A stretch of DNA of 64,000 nt from Psychrobacter raelei (lineage in GTDB: Bacteria; Pseudomonadota; Gammaproteobacteria; Pseudomonadales; Moraxellaceae): positions 2,728,001 through 2,792,000 of the forward strand of contig NZ_CP093310.2 in assembly GCF_022631235.3 (NCBI RefSeq), read 5' to 3'. Position numbers and translations under genes: made by a program. This document shows positions 39,993 through 48,647 of this stretch, piece by piece (the stretch's first letter is position 1; each line of letters starts with the position of its first letter). The notes below the pieces were generated by a model. That model had not been told where the DNA came from. It worked only from the letters and a program-made list of their open reading frames with translations, and did no database searches.

Positions 39993-40358
39993 ATGCACCA
40001 AACCCAACTTTCTAAAACTTCACCAAAGCCGGTTAATGCTGCTCTTAGCACCGCTATACAACTGCTCATTGTCGGTGCGAGTAGTCTGGCTATTCTATCA
40101 GGATGCCAAGCCACCAAAGGCGTATTTGGTAAGGTTGATGATGGCAGCTTGGCTTACCAAAAAGCTGAAAAGCTTGATCCAATTCAATTGCCTGCAGACC
40201 TAGAAGCAGGCCCATTTGTTCCACTTTATGCCACACCCGCTGTTGGGGTAAATACGCTTGATCTTGAAAATGAGTCTGGTAAACGCTTCGAGCTACCACC
40301 GCCTTATCGTCAAGTACTGGGACAAAAATCTGGCGATATTGAGTCTGATTCTAACTAG
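39993..40358 (+). CDS. Short lipoprotein, BamC N-terminal-region-like
   Basis: 121 residues. After a basic N-terminus and a hydrophobic stretch the lipobox is LAILSGC (Cys38), leaving a mature chain of only 84 residues. The mature part (AYQKAEKLDPIQLPADLEAG, then PLYATPAVGV and RFELPPPYRQVLGQ) resembles the unstructured N-terminal tail of BamC, which wraps around BamD, while both helix-grip domains of the 344-residue E. coli BamC are missing. Position between dapA and purC is exactly that of bamC (nlpB). The identity is inferred from position, lipobox and the tail pattern; I leave the symbol blank. Confidence 0.7.
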   Translation: MHQTQLSKTSPKPVNAALSTAIQLLIVGASSLAILSGCQATKGVFGKVDDGSLAYQKAEKLDPIQLPADLEAGPFVPLYATPAVGVNTLDLENESGKRFELPPPYRQVLGQKSGDIESDSN

Positions 40359-40496
40359 TCTGATGCTCTAATTTAGTACACTATACCCTGCGTTTATGCG
40401 CCCAGTCGCGTGATTGGTTGCACTCACATTACCCTTTTCAACCCCCTCTTAGCTAAGATACTTATCCCACTTAGCTATTTGCATAGGACTTAAATC

Positions 40497-41216
40497 ATGC
40501 AGCTTCAAAAACAAGACCTCCTTTACAAAGGCAAAGCCAAATCTGTTTATGAAACAGAGAACTCTGATTATCTGATACTTCATTTCCGTGATGACACCTC
40601 AGCTTTTAACGGTGAGCGCATCGAACAGTTAGGCCGTAAAGGACAAGTGAATAACCGCTTCAATGCGTTTATCATGCAAAAGCTTGCTGAAGCCGGTATT
40701 GAAACTCATTTTGAAAAACAGCTTTCTGATGATGAAGTATTGGTAAAACGCCTAGAGATGATTCCTGTAGAGTGTGTGGTACGTAACTTTGCTGCCGGCA
40801 GCTTAGTACGCCGCTTAGGTCTAGAAGAAGGACAGCCTCTTACACCCCCCACTTATGAGCTGTTTTTCAAAGATGATGCGCTAGGTGACCCTATGGTTAA
40901 CGAATCATTGTCTGTATCTTTAGGCTGGGCGACACCTGAGCAATTAGCAAAAATGAAAGATCTTACCTTCAAGGTTAATGACGTGCTAAAAGAGCTGTTT
41001 GATGCAGGCGGTTTGATGTTGGTTGATTTCAAACTTGAATTTGGTGTGTTCCAAGACCGCATCGTATTAGGGGATGAGTTCTCTCCAGATGGCTGCCGTA
41101 TTTGGGACAAAGAAACCAAGAAAAAACTAGACAAAGACCGTTTCCGTCAGAGCCTAGGCGATGTTATCGAGTCTTATGAAGAAGTGGCTCAACGTATCGG
41201 CGTTCCAATGAACTAA
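40497..41216 (+). CDS. purC: Phosphoribosylaminoimidazole-succinocarboxamide synthase
   Basis: SAICAR synthetase of purine synthesis, 239 residues. Visible motifs: [13 protein letters not shown] at the start, [33 protein letters not shown], and LVDFKLEFG...[12 protein letters not shown] at the active site. It follows the BamC-like gene after 138 nt and ends at a strong terminator. Confidence 0.97.
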   Translation: MQLQKQDLLYKGKAKSVYETENSDYLILHFRDDTSAFNGERIEQLGRKGQVNNRFNAFIMQKLAEAGIETHFEKQLSDDEVLVKRLEMIPVECVVRNFAAGSLVRRLGLEEGQPLTPPTYELFFKDDALGDPMVNESLSVSLGWATPEQLAKMKDLTFKVNDVLKELFDAGGLMLVDFKLEFGVFQDRIVLGDEFSPDGCRIWDKETKKKLDKDRFRQSLGDVIESYEEVAQRIGVPMN

Positions 41217-41234
41217 AAATGACTGCTAATGTGT

Positions 41235-41278
41235 AAAAAAGGCCGACTATGAGTAATTTATAGTCGGCCTTTTTTTTC
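41235..41278 (+). terminator. Rho-independent terminator of purC
   Basis: Stem AAGGCCGACTAT with ATAGTCGGCCTT followed by eight T. Confidence 0.93.
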
Positions 41279-41356
41279 GCCTTGCACTGTGTGGGGGCAT
41301 CTACAGTTAACGACCCGATTTAAGTCTTATAATAAACCCTTAAGGAGTCTCTATTT

Positions 41357-41668
41357 ATGTACAAACTAACCGTGTTTATACCAGATTCTGATCTACAAGC
41401 AGTCAAGGCCGCTTTATTTAAGGCAGGTGCTGGTCATATTGGTAACTACTCTCATTGCTGTTGGCAGGTGCAAGGCACAGGGCAGTTTATGCCCTTATCA
41501 GGCAGTCAGCCGCACATCGGTCAGCAAAACCATATAGAGCAAGTAAATGAGTGGCGGGTCGAGATGGTGGTGGCCAAAGATAAGATAACAGCCGTTATAG
41601 AGGCTTTAAAGCAGGCGCATCCTTATGAGACGCCCGCTTACGACGTGATAAAGCTAGAGTCGTTTTAG
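41357..41668 (+). CDS. YqfO/NIF3-type small protein
   Basis: A 103-residue stand-alone version of the domain found inserted in NIF3-like proteins such as YqfO. Typical parts: YKLTVFIPDSDLQAVKAALFKAGAGHIGNYSHCCWQVQ split by family positions, and EALKQAHPYETPAYDVIKL at the end. The fold is CutA-like; the role is unknown. Its AAGGAGTCTC ribosome binding site is strong. It converges with darP 14 nt apart. Confidence 0.8.
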   Translation: MYKLTVFIPDSDLQAVKAALFKAGAGHIGNYSHCCWQVQGTGQFMPLSGSQPHIGQQNHIEQVNEWRVEMVVAKDKITAVIEALKQAHPYETPAYDVIKLESF

Positions 41669-41682
41669 ATACGTTAAGCCTG

Positions 41683-42192
41683 CTAAGCTAACTGAGTTAA
41701 AATGGCAACCTCTTTAATATAGCTCATTAAATCATCTTCAGATTCTTGCAGCAGCTCATCATCATTCATGTGCTTGGCATACTCAATCCACAATAATAGC
41801 TGATAAACGCTGTTGCGCTCAGAGGCTTTAAACTGTTTACCAAACTGTTTGAGAGTGCCTTCATCATGGATGTTTAAGCGGGTGAACCAGCCTTCAATCT
41901 TAGCCGCCTGCTCATGACTAAAGCGGATTTGAAATAGAGCATCTACCAAGGCATGACGATCCTCCTCACTGATCAGCTTACCCACACGCTTGATTTGACG
42001 ATTGCGAGCATTCGCACTGGTTATGTCGGCTAAAGCCATCAATTCTGCCAAAAAATACTCAGTGGTTGGCAGCTTTTTCATCTGTTTTTTTGATAATGCA
42101 GCTAAGGGCACAGACAGCTGTTGTAAGCGTTCGTGTGCTTTTTTTAGCTCAGTGCGAGAAACTCGCATATCATGTTCGGACCAATCAATCAT
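41683..42192 (-). CDS. darP: Ribosome biogenesis factor DarP (YjgA, DUF615)
   Basis: Associates with late 50S precursors in E. coli. 169 residues, basic and helical; the family pattern is SRTELKKAHERLQQLSVPLAAL and ANARNRQIKRVGKLISEED. E. coli YjgA has 183 residues. It lies downstream of rapZ on the same strand with a 169-nt gap. Confidence 0.9.
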   Translation of the reverse strand: MIDWSEHDMRVSRTELKKAHERLQQLSVPLAALSKKQMKKLPTTEYFLAELMALADITSANARNRQIKRVGKLISEEDRHALVDALFQIRFSHEQAAKIEGWFTRLNIHDEGTLKQFGKQFKASERNSVYQLLLWIEYAKHMNDDELLQESEDDLMSYIKEVAILTQLA

Positions 42193-42361
42193 AAAACTCT
42201 CAAATTATTAATAAATAAACTTGCGCGGCTGGGGCTAAAACGTTCATAGCGCCGCAATTTTCCTAATATTATCACCTGCTATTTTTACCAATTCGGCAGG
42301 CAGTGGTGCTATAGGCGATACTTTTAGCATGTTGTCTTTATGCGATATAAGACCGTATCTT

Positions 42362-43309
42362 TTAGGCTTTCCAGTGCGCTTTTTCTCTGTGCTTAACCAT
42401 CAGCTTAATCTCACGTGGTAGGCTCTCACTTAACATGCTATATAAGGATTCAGCAAGAAACACTGATCGGTGCTTACCGCCTGTACAGCCTACGGCGACT
42501 GTCACTGTGTGACGATTGTTATGCAAAAATTCAGGTAGCCAGCGGTCCAAATAGCGATAGATATCTTGCTTCATCTCTTCAACTTGGGGAAAGTTGGCAA
42601 AAAATTCTGCCACTTCGGTATCTTTGCCAGTTTTGACGCGAAGCTGTGGCTCCCAATGCGGATTGGGTAAGATACGCACATCAAACACGAAGTCTGCATC
42701 AATAGGCACGCCATATTTAAACCCAAAAGACAAAACATTCACCGTGATTTGATTGTCCGCTCCCACATATTCGCGTACCAACTCTTTTAACTGGTGAATG
42801 TTCAGCTGACTGGTATCAATGGTAATATCAGCATTGCCCGATATCGGACGCAGCGTTTCAGTCTCTTTTATGATCGCGCTGGGCAGGTTTTTGATTTCGT
42901 AATCATTAACTGCCATTAGAGGATGTACACGGCGAGTAGCAGCAAATCGAGCCACCAATACCGACTCTTGAGCCGTCACATACATAATTCTGACTTTATC
43001 AGGCCCATAGCTGTTTAGCAAAGTGTCATATATGGCTGAGAAGCTGGCTGAATCTGCCTTTAAGGTGCGTATGTCTACCCCTAACGCCAGATTAGTAATA
43101 CCGCCATCTTCGGTAAGCTTATGGGCGGCATCAGAGAGCAAAGACAGCGGCATATTATCAATCACATAATAGCCCAAATCCTCTAAGATATTAAGCACTG
43201 ACGTTTTGCCCGAGCCTGAACGCCCTGAGACGATAAGTACATCCACACCGCCTGTCGAAGGTACTCTTGGTTCTAAGTCAGCAGTTACCACAGACTCATT
43301 GGCCGACAT
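42362..43309 (-). CDS. rapZ: RNase adapter protein RapZ
   Basis: In E. coli RapZ presents the small RNA GlmZ to RNase E and so controls GlmS. 315 residues. The Walker A loop is VSGRSGSGKTSVLN, then LGYYVIDNMP, and near the C-terminus the GCTGGKHRSVFLAE motif and a basic end (KHREKAHWKA). E. coli has 284 residues; the extra ones are mainly at the N-terminus. It is not with rpoN-hpf-ptsN here but next to panC, 66 nt apart. Its targets in this organism are unknown. Confidence 0.92.
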   Translation of the reverse strand: MSANESVVTADLEPRVPSTGGVDVLIVSGRSGSGKTSVLNILEDLGYYVIDNMPLSLLSDAAHKLTEDGGITNLALGVDIRTLKADSASFSAIYDTLLNSYGPDKVRIMYVTAQESVLVARFAATRRVHPLMAVNDYEIKNLPSAIIKETETLRPISGNADITIDTSQLNIHQLKELVREYVGADNQITVNVLSFGFKYGVPIDADFVFDVRILPNPHWEPQLRVKTGKDTEVAEFFANFPQVEEMKQDIYRYLDRWLPEFLHNNRHTVTVAVGCTGGKHRSVFLAESLYSMLSESLPREIKLMVKHREKAHWKA

Positions 43310-43375
43310 AAAGCTTGCTCCCTATTTTATGATACGACAGATAATAACGACCCAAGGTTATCACCGCTTAGGCGC

Positions 43376-44236
43376 TTAGGCATTTACCTCTTGATTATCG
43401 AGTAAGCGCGCCTTGCCAAGCCAGGCTGCTACAGCGATAACCCACTGCTTTTGACCGTAAAAGTCCGTAATCTCGCTCAAATCTTGATTGCTAACCTCAA
43501 GATAATCCACCCTAAAGCCTACATTATTTATTTGTGCTATCGTGTCTTCGATTAAGGCCTGTAGCTGTTGATTATTAGCGATAGGGGTATTTTTAAGTTT
43601 TTGAGCCAATTTACTCAGGTGTTGATTTAACATCGGTGCAATCTGACGCTCTGTTTCGGTAAGATATTGGTTGCGAGATGATAAAGCTAATCCATCTACT
43701 GCCCGCACCAAAGGCGCGCCAATTATTTCAATGTTATAACTTAAGTCACGCACCAATTGCTTAATGATGGCCAATTGCTGATAGTCTTTTTTGCCAAATA
43801 CTGCCACATTCGGCTGCACGATATTAAACAGCTTAGTCACCACAATGCCGACCCCATCAAAATGTGTAGGACGTGACTTGCCACATAAATACTGGCTGAT
43901 AGCACCGGCTAATACTTGAGTAGGCGGTGGCATGACAGGATACATCTCCTCCACGCTTGGCGCAAAAATATAATCTACCCCAGCCTCAGTCAGCTTTTGG
44001 GTATCGGCCTCAAGCGTGCGAGGATAACTGTCTAAGTCTTCCCCCACACCAAACTGAGTAGGGTTAACAAAGATACTGACCACTACCACATCTGCGTGCT
44101 CTTGTGCCAGTTTTACTAAAGAGATATGGCCGTCATGTAAATTACCCATGGTAGGCACTAGGGCGATTTTTTTGTCCGTGCGAAGCGGATGCAACGCTTG
44201 CTGAAGATCTTGGATGGTGTTAAATGTGATCGTCAT
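43376..44236 (-). CDS. panC: Pantothenate synthetase
   Basis: Joins pantoate and beta-alanine with ATP. 286 residues. The HIGH-like motif is PTMGNLHDGHISLV, and other parts are FVNPTQFGVGEDLDSYPRT, KDYQQL and the KMSKS-like LALSSRNQYL. Follows panB after 19 nt in a pcnB-folK-panB-panC run. Confidence 0.97.
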   Translation of the reverse strand: MTITFNTIQDLQQALHPLRTDKKIALVPTMGNLHDGHISLVKLAQEHADVVVVSIFVNPTQFGVGEDLDSYPRTLEADTQKLTEAGVDYIFAPSVEEMYPVMPPPTQVLAGAISQYLCGKSRPTHFDGVGIVVTKLFNIVQPNVAVFGKKDYQQLAIIKQLVRDLSYNIEIIGAPLVRAVDGLALSSRNQYLTETERQIAPMLNQHLSKLAQKLKNTPIANNQQLQALIEDTIAQINNVGFRVDYLEVSNQDLSEITDFYGQKQWVIAVAAWLGKARLLDNQEVNA

Positions 44237-44255
44237 AACTGTTGTCCGAAATTAA

Positions 44256-45068
44256 CTAATTGAACTGATGCTCAGCTTGAGGGTAGCTGCCTTCAATGAC
44301 TGAGTTATGAAACAAAGCAAAAGCCCCTTCCACACTGCCGGCGTATTCACTTTTTTGATTGCGCTCATCAGTCAAGAAATCATGGACAAAGCGAGCAGTA
44401 CGCTCGTGGGTCACACCCAGCATGTCATGCATCACCAGTACTTGACCATCAGTATCCGCACCTGCACCAATGCCAATCACTGGCACATCCACCGCTTCAG
44501 TTACCGCTTTGGCCAAGGAGGCTGGAACACATTCTAACAAGATCAGTGAGGCGCCCGCCGCTACCACAGCATGAACATCGCTCATAAGCTTAGCGGCCGC
44601 ATCATCGCTTTTACCTTGCACTTTATAGCCACCAAATACGTTTACTGACTGCGGTGTTAAGCCTAAATGTACACAGATAGGGGCGCCTGCCTTAGTCAAT
44701 GTGGTTACCATCTCGCTCAGCTCTGCCCCACCTTCAAGCTTAATAACTTGAGCACCAGCCTGCATCACTTTGCGCGTATTGGCAATGGCATCTTCTACTG
44801 TGACATAGCTCATAAAAGGCAGATCAGCTAGGATAAGGGCATGTTTATTGCTACGACTCACATTGCCAGTATGATAAACAATATCCTCTACCGTTACAGG
44901 TAAGGTTGAGTCATTACCCTGCACCACCATGCCTAAGCTATCTCCAACTAAGATGGTATCTACTTGAGCATTTTGCATCATTTTTGCAAACATAGCATCA
45001 TAGCAAGTTAGGCAGCTGAACTTACGACCTTCTTTTTTGTATTTTTTTAAAGTGGATAAAGTAATCAT
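44256..45068 (-). CDS. panB: 3-methyl-2-oxobutanoate hydroxymethyltransferase
   Basis: Makes ketopantoate from alpha-ketoisovalerate, the first dedicated step of pantothenate synthesis. 270 residues. Signature parts: LTCYDAMFAKMMQNAQVD, VGDSLGMVVQGNDSTLPVT, metal Asp in LADLPFMSYVT and ECVPASLAKAVTEAV. Located between folK and panC. The third enzyme, panD, is 25 kb away in this window. Confidence 0.97.
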   Translation of the reverse strand: MITLSTLKKYKKEGRKFSCLTCYDAMFAKMMQNAQVDTILVGDSLGMVVQGNDSTLPVTVEDIVYHTGNVSRSNKHALILADLPFMSYVTVEDAIANTRKVMQAGAQVIKLEGGAELSEMVTTLTKAGAPICVHLGLTPQSVNVFGGYKVQGKSDDAAAKLMSDVHAVVAAGASLILLECVPASLAKAVTEAVDVPVIGIGAGADTDGQVLVMHDMLGVTHERTARFVHDFLTDERNQKSEYAGSVEGAFALFHNSVIEGSYPQAEHQFN

Positions 45069-45142
45069 AGAAAGTACCTAGGCAAAATGGGTAAGAACAA
45101 AGAAGTGCGCGCTGGTATAGCGGTACTGATTGAAATGAGAGG

Positions 45143-45670
45143 TTAAGAAGGATTGTCATCCAAACGGGTCAGTCCCGTCCAGTCATGAGTGGGTGCCAAA
45201 TCAGTTATCAGCTCACCTTGTATCACAAGCTTAGCATTGAGCTCAGCTAAAGGAATAAGCACAAAATTACGCAGTTTAATCCCTGGATGCGGCACAGTTA
45301 ACGTACGCGTCGATACACTCTCATCACCATAAAGCAGCACATCCACATCCAAGCTGCGCTCACCCCAGCGGCGTAGGCGTACTCTTTGTGCTTGTTGCTC
45401 TAAGTGTTGGCACACTTCTAACAGTTGCTGCGCGCTAAGCGAGGTCTGCAGCTCGACCACAGCATTGATAAAATCCGGCTGATCTTGGGGCCCCATAGGC
45501 TTAGAGGCATATAACGAAGAGGCACGCACTTGCTCAATTTGTGGATGCGCACTTAAGCTGGCTATGGCCTTAGCAATATGCTCACTGGGCGTACCTAGCT
45601 CATTGCTTAGATTGCCACCGAGTCCAAGGTAGCAGGTTTTTAAAGCTCGAGACTCAGACAGATTGACCAT
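45143..45670 (-). CDS. folK: 2-amino-4-hydroxy-6-hydroxymethyldihydropteridine pyrophosphokinase
   Basis: Pyrophosphorylates the pterin in folate synthesis. From the ATG at 45670 (MVNLSESRALKTCYLG) it has 175 residues; a TTG start at 45703 would add 11, but GAGGAT before the ATG favours the shorter form. Conserved parts: LGLGGNLSNE, SSLYASKPMGPQDQPDFINAV, RRWGERSLDVDVLLYG and the PHPGIKLRNFVLIPL end. Directly after pcnB, as in E. coli. Confidence 0.94.
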   Translation of the reverse strand: MVNLSESRALKTCYLGLGGNLSNELGTPSEHIAKAIASLSAHPQIEQVRASSLYASKPMGPQDQPDFINAVVELQTSLSAQQLLEVCQHLEQQAQRVRLRRWGERSLDVDVLLYGDESVSTRTLTVPHPGIKLRNFVLIPLAELNAKLVIQGELITDLAPTHDWTGLTRLDDNPS

Positions 45671-45706
45671 ATTAGTGGTTATCCTCTTCCAAATGCTTAA
45701 CAAAAG

Positions 45707-47851
45707 TTACGACTGGCTTGTTTCGCTCACACTAAGCATCGAGCTTGGTTGACGACGACGACGTGTGGCAGGAACCCGCTCACTTTTTGCAATTAGACTA
45801 TTCACATCAAGGGTTGCTGCCGCCTTTGACCGTTTTTTTGCTACTTCCGGCTTAGCCTTTCTGGTTTCGCTATCAACTCTCGTTTCGCTATTAGCGGGTA
45901 CCTCAACTAATGTCTTAGCAGCTTTACTGTTATTGGCAGGCTTTTTTGCTTTGGCAGACTTAGCGTCGGCAGAAGCGGCGTTGTTAGCAGCTGGTGTTAC
46001 GTCGGCTTTAGTGGATGACGGCTGAGCGGTAGCGAGCTTAGCCTGCGCTTGTTCAGACTGGCTCATCTCTTGACTGGGTAGACGACGACGGCGCTTGGCA
46101 GGTACTGGTTCAGACTTAGGCAATAGCACGGCCTGTGACTGAACTTGAGCGGTAGCCTGATCTAGCTTAGCTTCCTGCTTTTGAGGCTCCTGCTTTTGAG
46201 AATTCTTAGCTTTAGCAGGTTTAGAGGCAGTCTCGGTGCGCCCTGCTGCTTTACTTTCTACCTCATTTTGTACGCTGGTAGCCTGTAACTCTGCCTGCGC
46301 CTCAATACCTGGCTGCTGCGGCACTTGTTTGGCCATTTTTTCAGCATTAATAGTAAATAGTGGGCTTGGCTGATTGTGCTTGGGCGACTGCTCACTCACT
46401 AAGTTACCTAATGACAGCTTCTCAAGCTGGGCTCTTTCTTCTACATAGCGATCATCTTGAGCAGCGTCTTTTGGCTTAGAATCAAGCGCTGCCTTGTGTT
46501 TGGGCACTTTTGGCTTATAGCTATTGGTGGCCTCAGTATTGGCTTGTGCGTCTATTGGGTTTTGCTCCTCGATGCGATTTCTATTACGGCTACGATTGCG
46601 ACCTGACTTACCGCTGCCACGGCGCGCATCACCTGCAAAGTTATCAATGGCTTGCTGCTTTTGTTTTTCAGATAGGGTCTGGTAAGTCTGCCACCACTCA
46701 CCCATGCCATTGGTCGACTCAGATAAAGGATTGAGCTCATCATCACACTGCTCACGCAATAATAAAAAGTCGAACGCAGCGCGAAAACGAGGGTGCTCGG
46801 CCAACTGTGGGATCTGCTTTACTCTAGGATTGGCAAGCTTGGGCTGCATAACCCAGATATCACGAATAAATTGCTCAGCAAAACGAGGAATGGCTGTTTT
46901 TACCCGTTGACGGTCAATGACCTTACTTGCTGCTTGCAATTGTGCATCATGAAAAGGCATGTTTTTCTTTTTAAACTTAGCCAATTGATGCAAATAATTC
47001 TCCCACAACAAAGCGGCATAGAAGAACGCTGGATTAATACTTTTGCCCAGAGCAATACGCTTATCGGTATTAATGGCCACTTGATTAACCAGTCGCGTGG
47101 GCGCTTGTGGTGGATAAATAATCAAATGACGAATGGCACCATATTCAAATAATAAGGGCAATAAAGGGACCAAATAGCCGCCGGTAAACATTTTTTGTGA
47201 TTCATCATACAGACGGTGCGGAGACACTTGATCTAACAGCGCCCAATTATCATCATGAAACTGATTGGACAGCTCTTCATCAAACTCAAAACCCAACTTT
47301 GCTTTAAAACGTAAAGCACGTAGCAGACGAACGGGGTCTTCTTCAATACGCAAAGGCGCATGACCTAATAATCTTAGGGTCTTATTTTTGATGTCGTCTA
47401 AGGCATTACAAAAATCATGTACCACGCCTTTTAAAGGCTGATAGTACATGGCATTGATAGAAAAATCACGGCGCGCAAAATCTTGCTCAATATCGCCCCA
47501 GACGTTATCACGCACAATCATGCCATCACTGGTGGCATGCGCATCTCCCGTTGGTGGCGCACGAAAAGTAGCCACTTCAATCATATCACGGCCAGAATAC
47601 ACATGCGCCAATTGAAAGCGGCGACCGATAATACGGCAACGTTTGCCAAATAAGTTTTTTACTTCATGCGGTCTGGCATCAGTTACGGCATCAAAATCCT
47701 TTGGACTTAAGCCCAAAAGTGTATCGCGAACCCCGCCACCGACAATATAGGCATCAAAACCACCCTTGTTTAAAGTGGCAATCACTTCAATAATCGAATT
47801 GGGTAAATCCGCCTTACTTAACCCTAACTGCTTGGCTGAACGTTCTGCCAT
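45707..47851 (-). CDS. pcnB: Poly(A) polymerase I with long low-complexity C-terminal tail
   Basis: Adds 3' poly(A) tails to RNAs to promote decay. The nucleotidyltransferase core is clear: YIVGGGVRDTLLGLSPKDFDAVTDA, IIGRRFQLAHVY, REDPVRLLRALRFKAKLGF-like sequence (EEDPVRLLRALRFKAK). At 714 residues it is about 250 longer than E. coli PcnB (465). The excess is a C-terminal region from about residue 400, rich in Lys/Ala/Gln/Glu, that carries a repeated basic motif (PVPAKRRRRLPS near 582 and RVPATRRRRQPS at 692-703). folK follows after 36 nt. The tail may bind RNA or a degradosome partner; that is inference. Confidence 0.94.
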   Translation of the reverse strand: MAERSAKQLGLSKADLPNSIIEVIATLNKGGFDAYIVGGGVRDTLLGLSPKDFDAVTDARPHEVKNLFGKRCRIIGRRFQLAHVYSGRDMIEVATFRAPPTGDAHATSDGMIVRDNVWGDIEQDFARRDFSINAMYYQPLKGVVHDFCNALDDIKNKTLRLLGHAPLRIEEDPVRLLRALRFKAKLGFEFDEELSNQFHDDNWALLDQVSPHRLYDESQKMFTGGYLVPLLPLLFEYGAIRHLIIYPPQAPTRLVNQVAINTDKRIALGKSINPAFFYAALLWENYLHQLAKFKKKNMPFHDAQLQAASKVIDRQRVKTAIPRFAEQFIRDIWVMQPKLANPRVKQIPQLAEHPRFRAAFDFLLLREQCDDELNPLSESTNGMGEWWQTYQTLSEKQKQQAIDNFAGDARRGSGKSGRNRSRNRNRIEEQNPIDAQANTEATNSYKPKVPKHKAALDSKPKDAAQDDRYVEERAQLEKLSLGNLVSEQSPKHNQPSPLFTINAEKMAKQVPQQPGIEAQAELQATSVQNEVESKAAGRTETASKPAKAKNSQKQEPQKQEAKLDQATAQVQSQAVLLPKSEPVPAKRRRRLPSQEMSQSEQAQAKLATAQPSSTKADVTPAANNAASADAKSAKAKKPANNSKAAKTLVEVPANSETRVDSETRKAKPEVAKKRSKAAATLDVNSLIAKSERVPATRRRRQPSSMLSVSETSQS

Positions 47852-47997
47852 GCATCTACTCCCTACAAACCAACAAAAGCGCTGTATTAACTGCTATCAA
47901 TTATAAGCAGTAACACTAGGCATATATAAGCGTTAGTGTAACAAATTTTCAAGGCTGCTGCCCAACATACTCAACCTAAGCTACATTAATCAGTCAG

Positions 47998-48594
47998 TTA
48001 GTAAGCCTGACCATAATAATGCTTAGAATTTGCGCCTAATAGCAGCCCAATACACAGACCACCAAAATGAGCAGCAAAAGAAATACCGGCTTGCGGCATT
48101 AGCCCCTCTCTAAGAATCAGCCAATAACTGGCACTCATCAGCACACAGGCCAATAGATAGCCCCAACGCCTAGCAAAAAATGCACCACCAACCATATAGC
48201 CCAACATAGCAAAAATCAGACCTGAAGCACCAATATGAATCGAAAAAGGAGAGCCGAGCCCCCAAGTCATCAAGCCTGAGCCAATAATGAGCTTAACCAT
48301 AGTGCGATAAGCATTGCGCTCAAAGATACCAAACAAAAATAAAATCTGCACCAACACCAACGTATTGCCCATCAGATGCGCGAAGCCATCATGCATGGTC
48401 CAAGAGGCGGTAATCCCTATCAAGCTACCAAGGCTTAAAGTGCGTGGTACGATACCAAAAGCATTCCAGTAATCAAACAGCACCAACCTATTGATAAAAA
48501 ACATGCCCCAAATAGGGATCAACATGAAGGCATACAAGCCAAACACTTGCTGAATGCGCTGCCCGACTAATCTAAAGATTCTTTGCCAATTCAT
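47998..48594 (-). CDS. Rhomboid-family intramembrane serine protease
   Basis: 198 residues with about six hydrophobic segments. The catalytic Ser is in HIGASGLIFAMLG (GxSG motif) and the His in SFAAHFGGLCIG; MHDGFAHLMGNTLVLVQ supplies the conserved HxxxN part. Substrates unknown. It lies between pcnB and a 5'-nucleotidase gene on the same strand, 53 nt after the latter. Confidence 0.88.
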   Translation of the reverse strand: MNWQRIFRLVGQRIQQVFGLYAFMLIPIWGMFFINRLVLFDYWNAFGIVPRTLSLGSLIGITASWTMHDGFAHLMGNTLVLVQILFLFGIFERNAYRTMVKLIIGSGLMTWGLGSPFSIHIGASGLIFAMLGYMVGGAFFARRWGYLLACVLMSASYWLILREGLMPQAGISFAAHFGGLCIGLLLGANSKHYYGQAY

Positions 48595-48647
48595 AAGTCA
48601 TGCCGTATCAAAAGTCATAGATGGCGTAAAAGCGCCTCTGTTAACGG

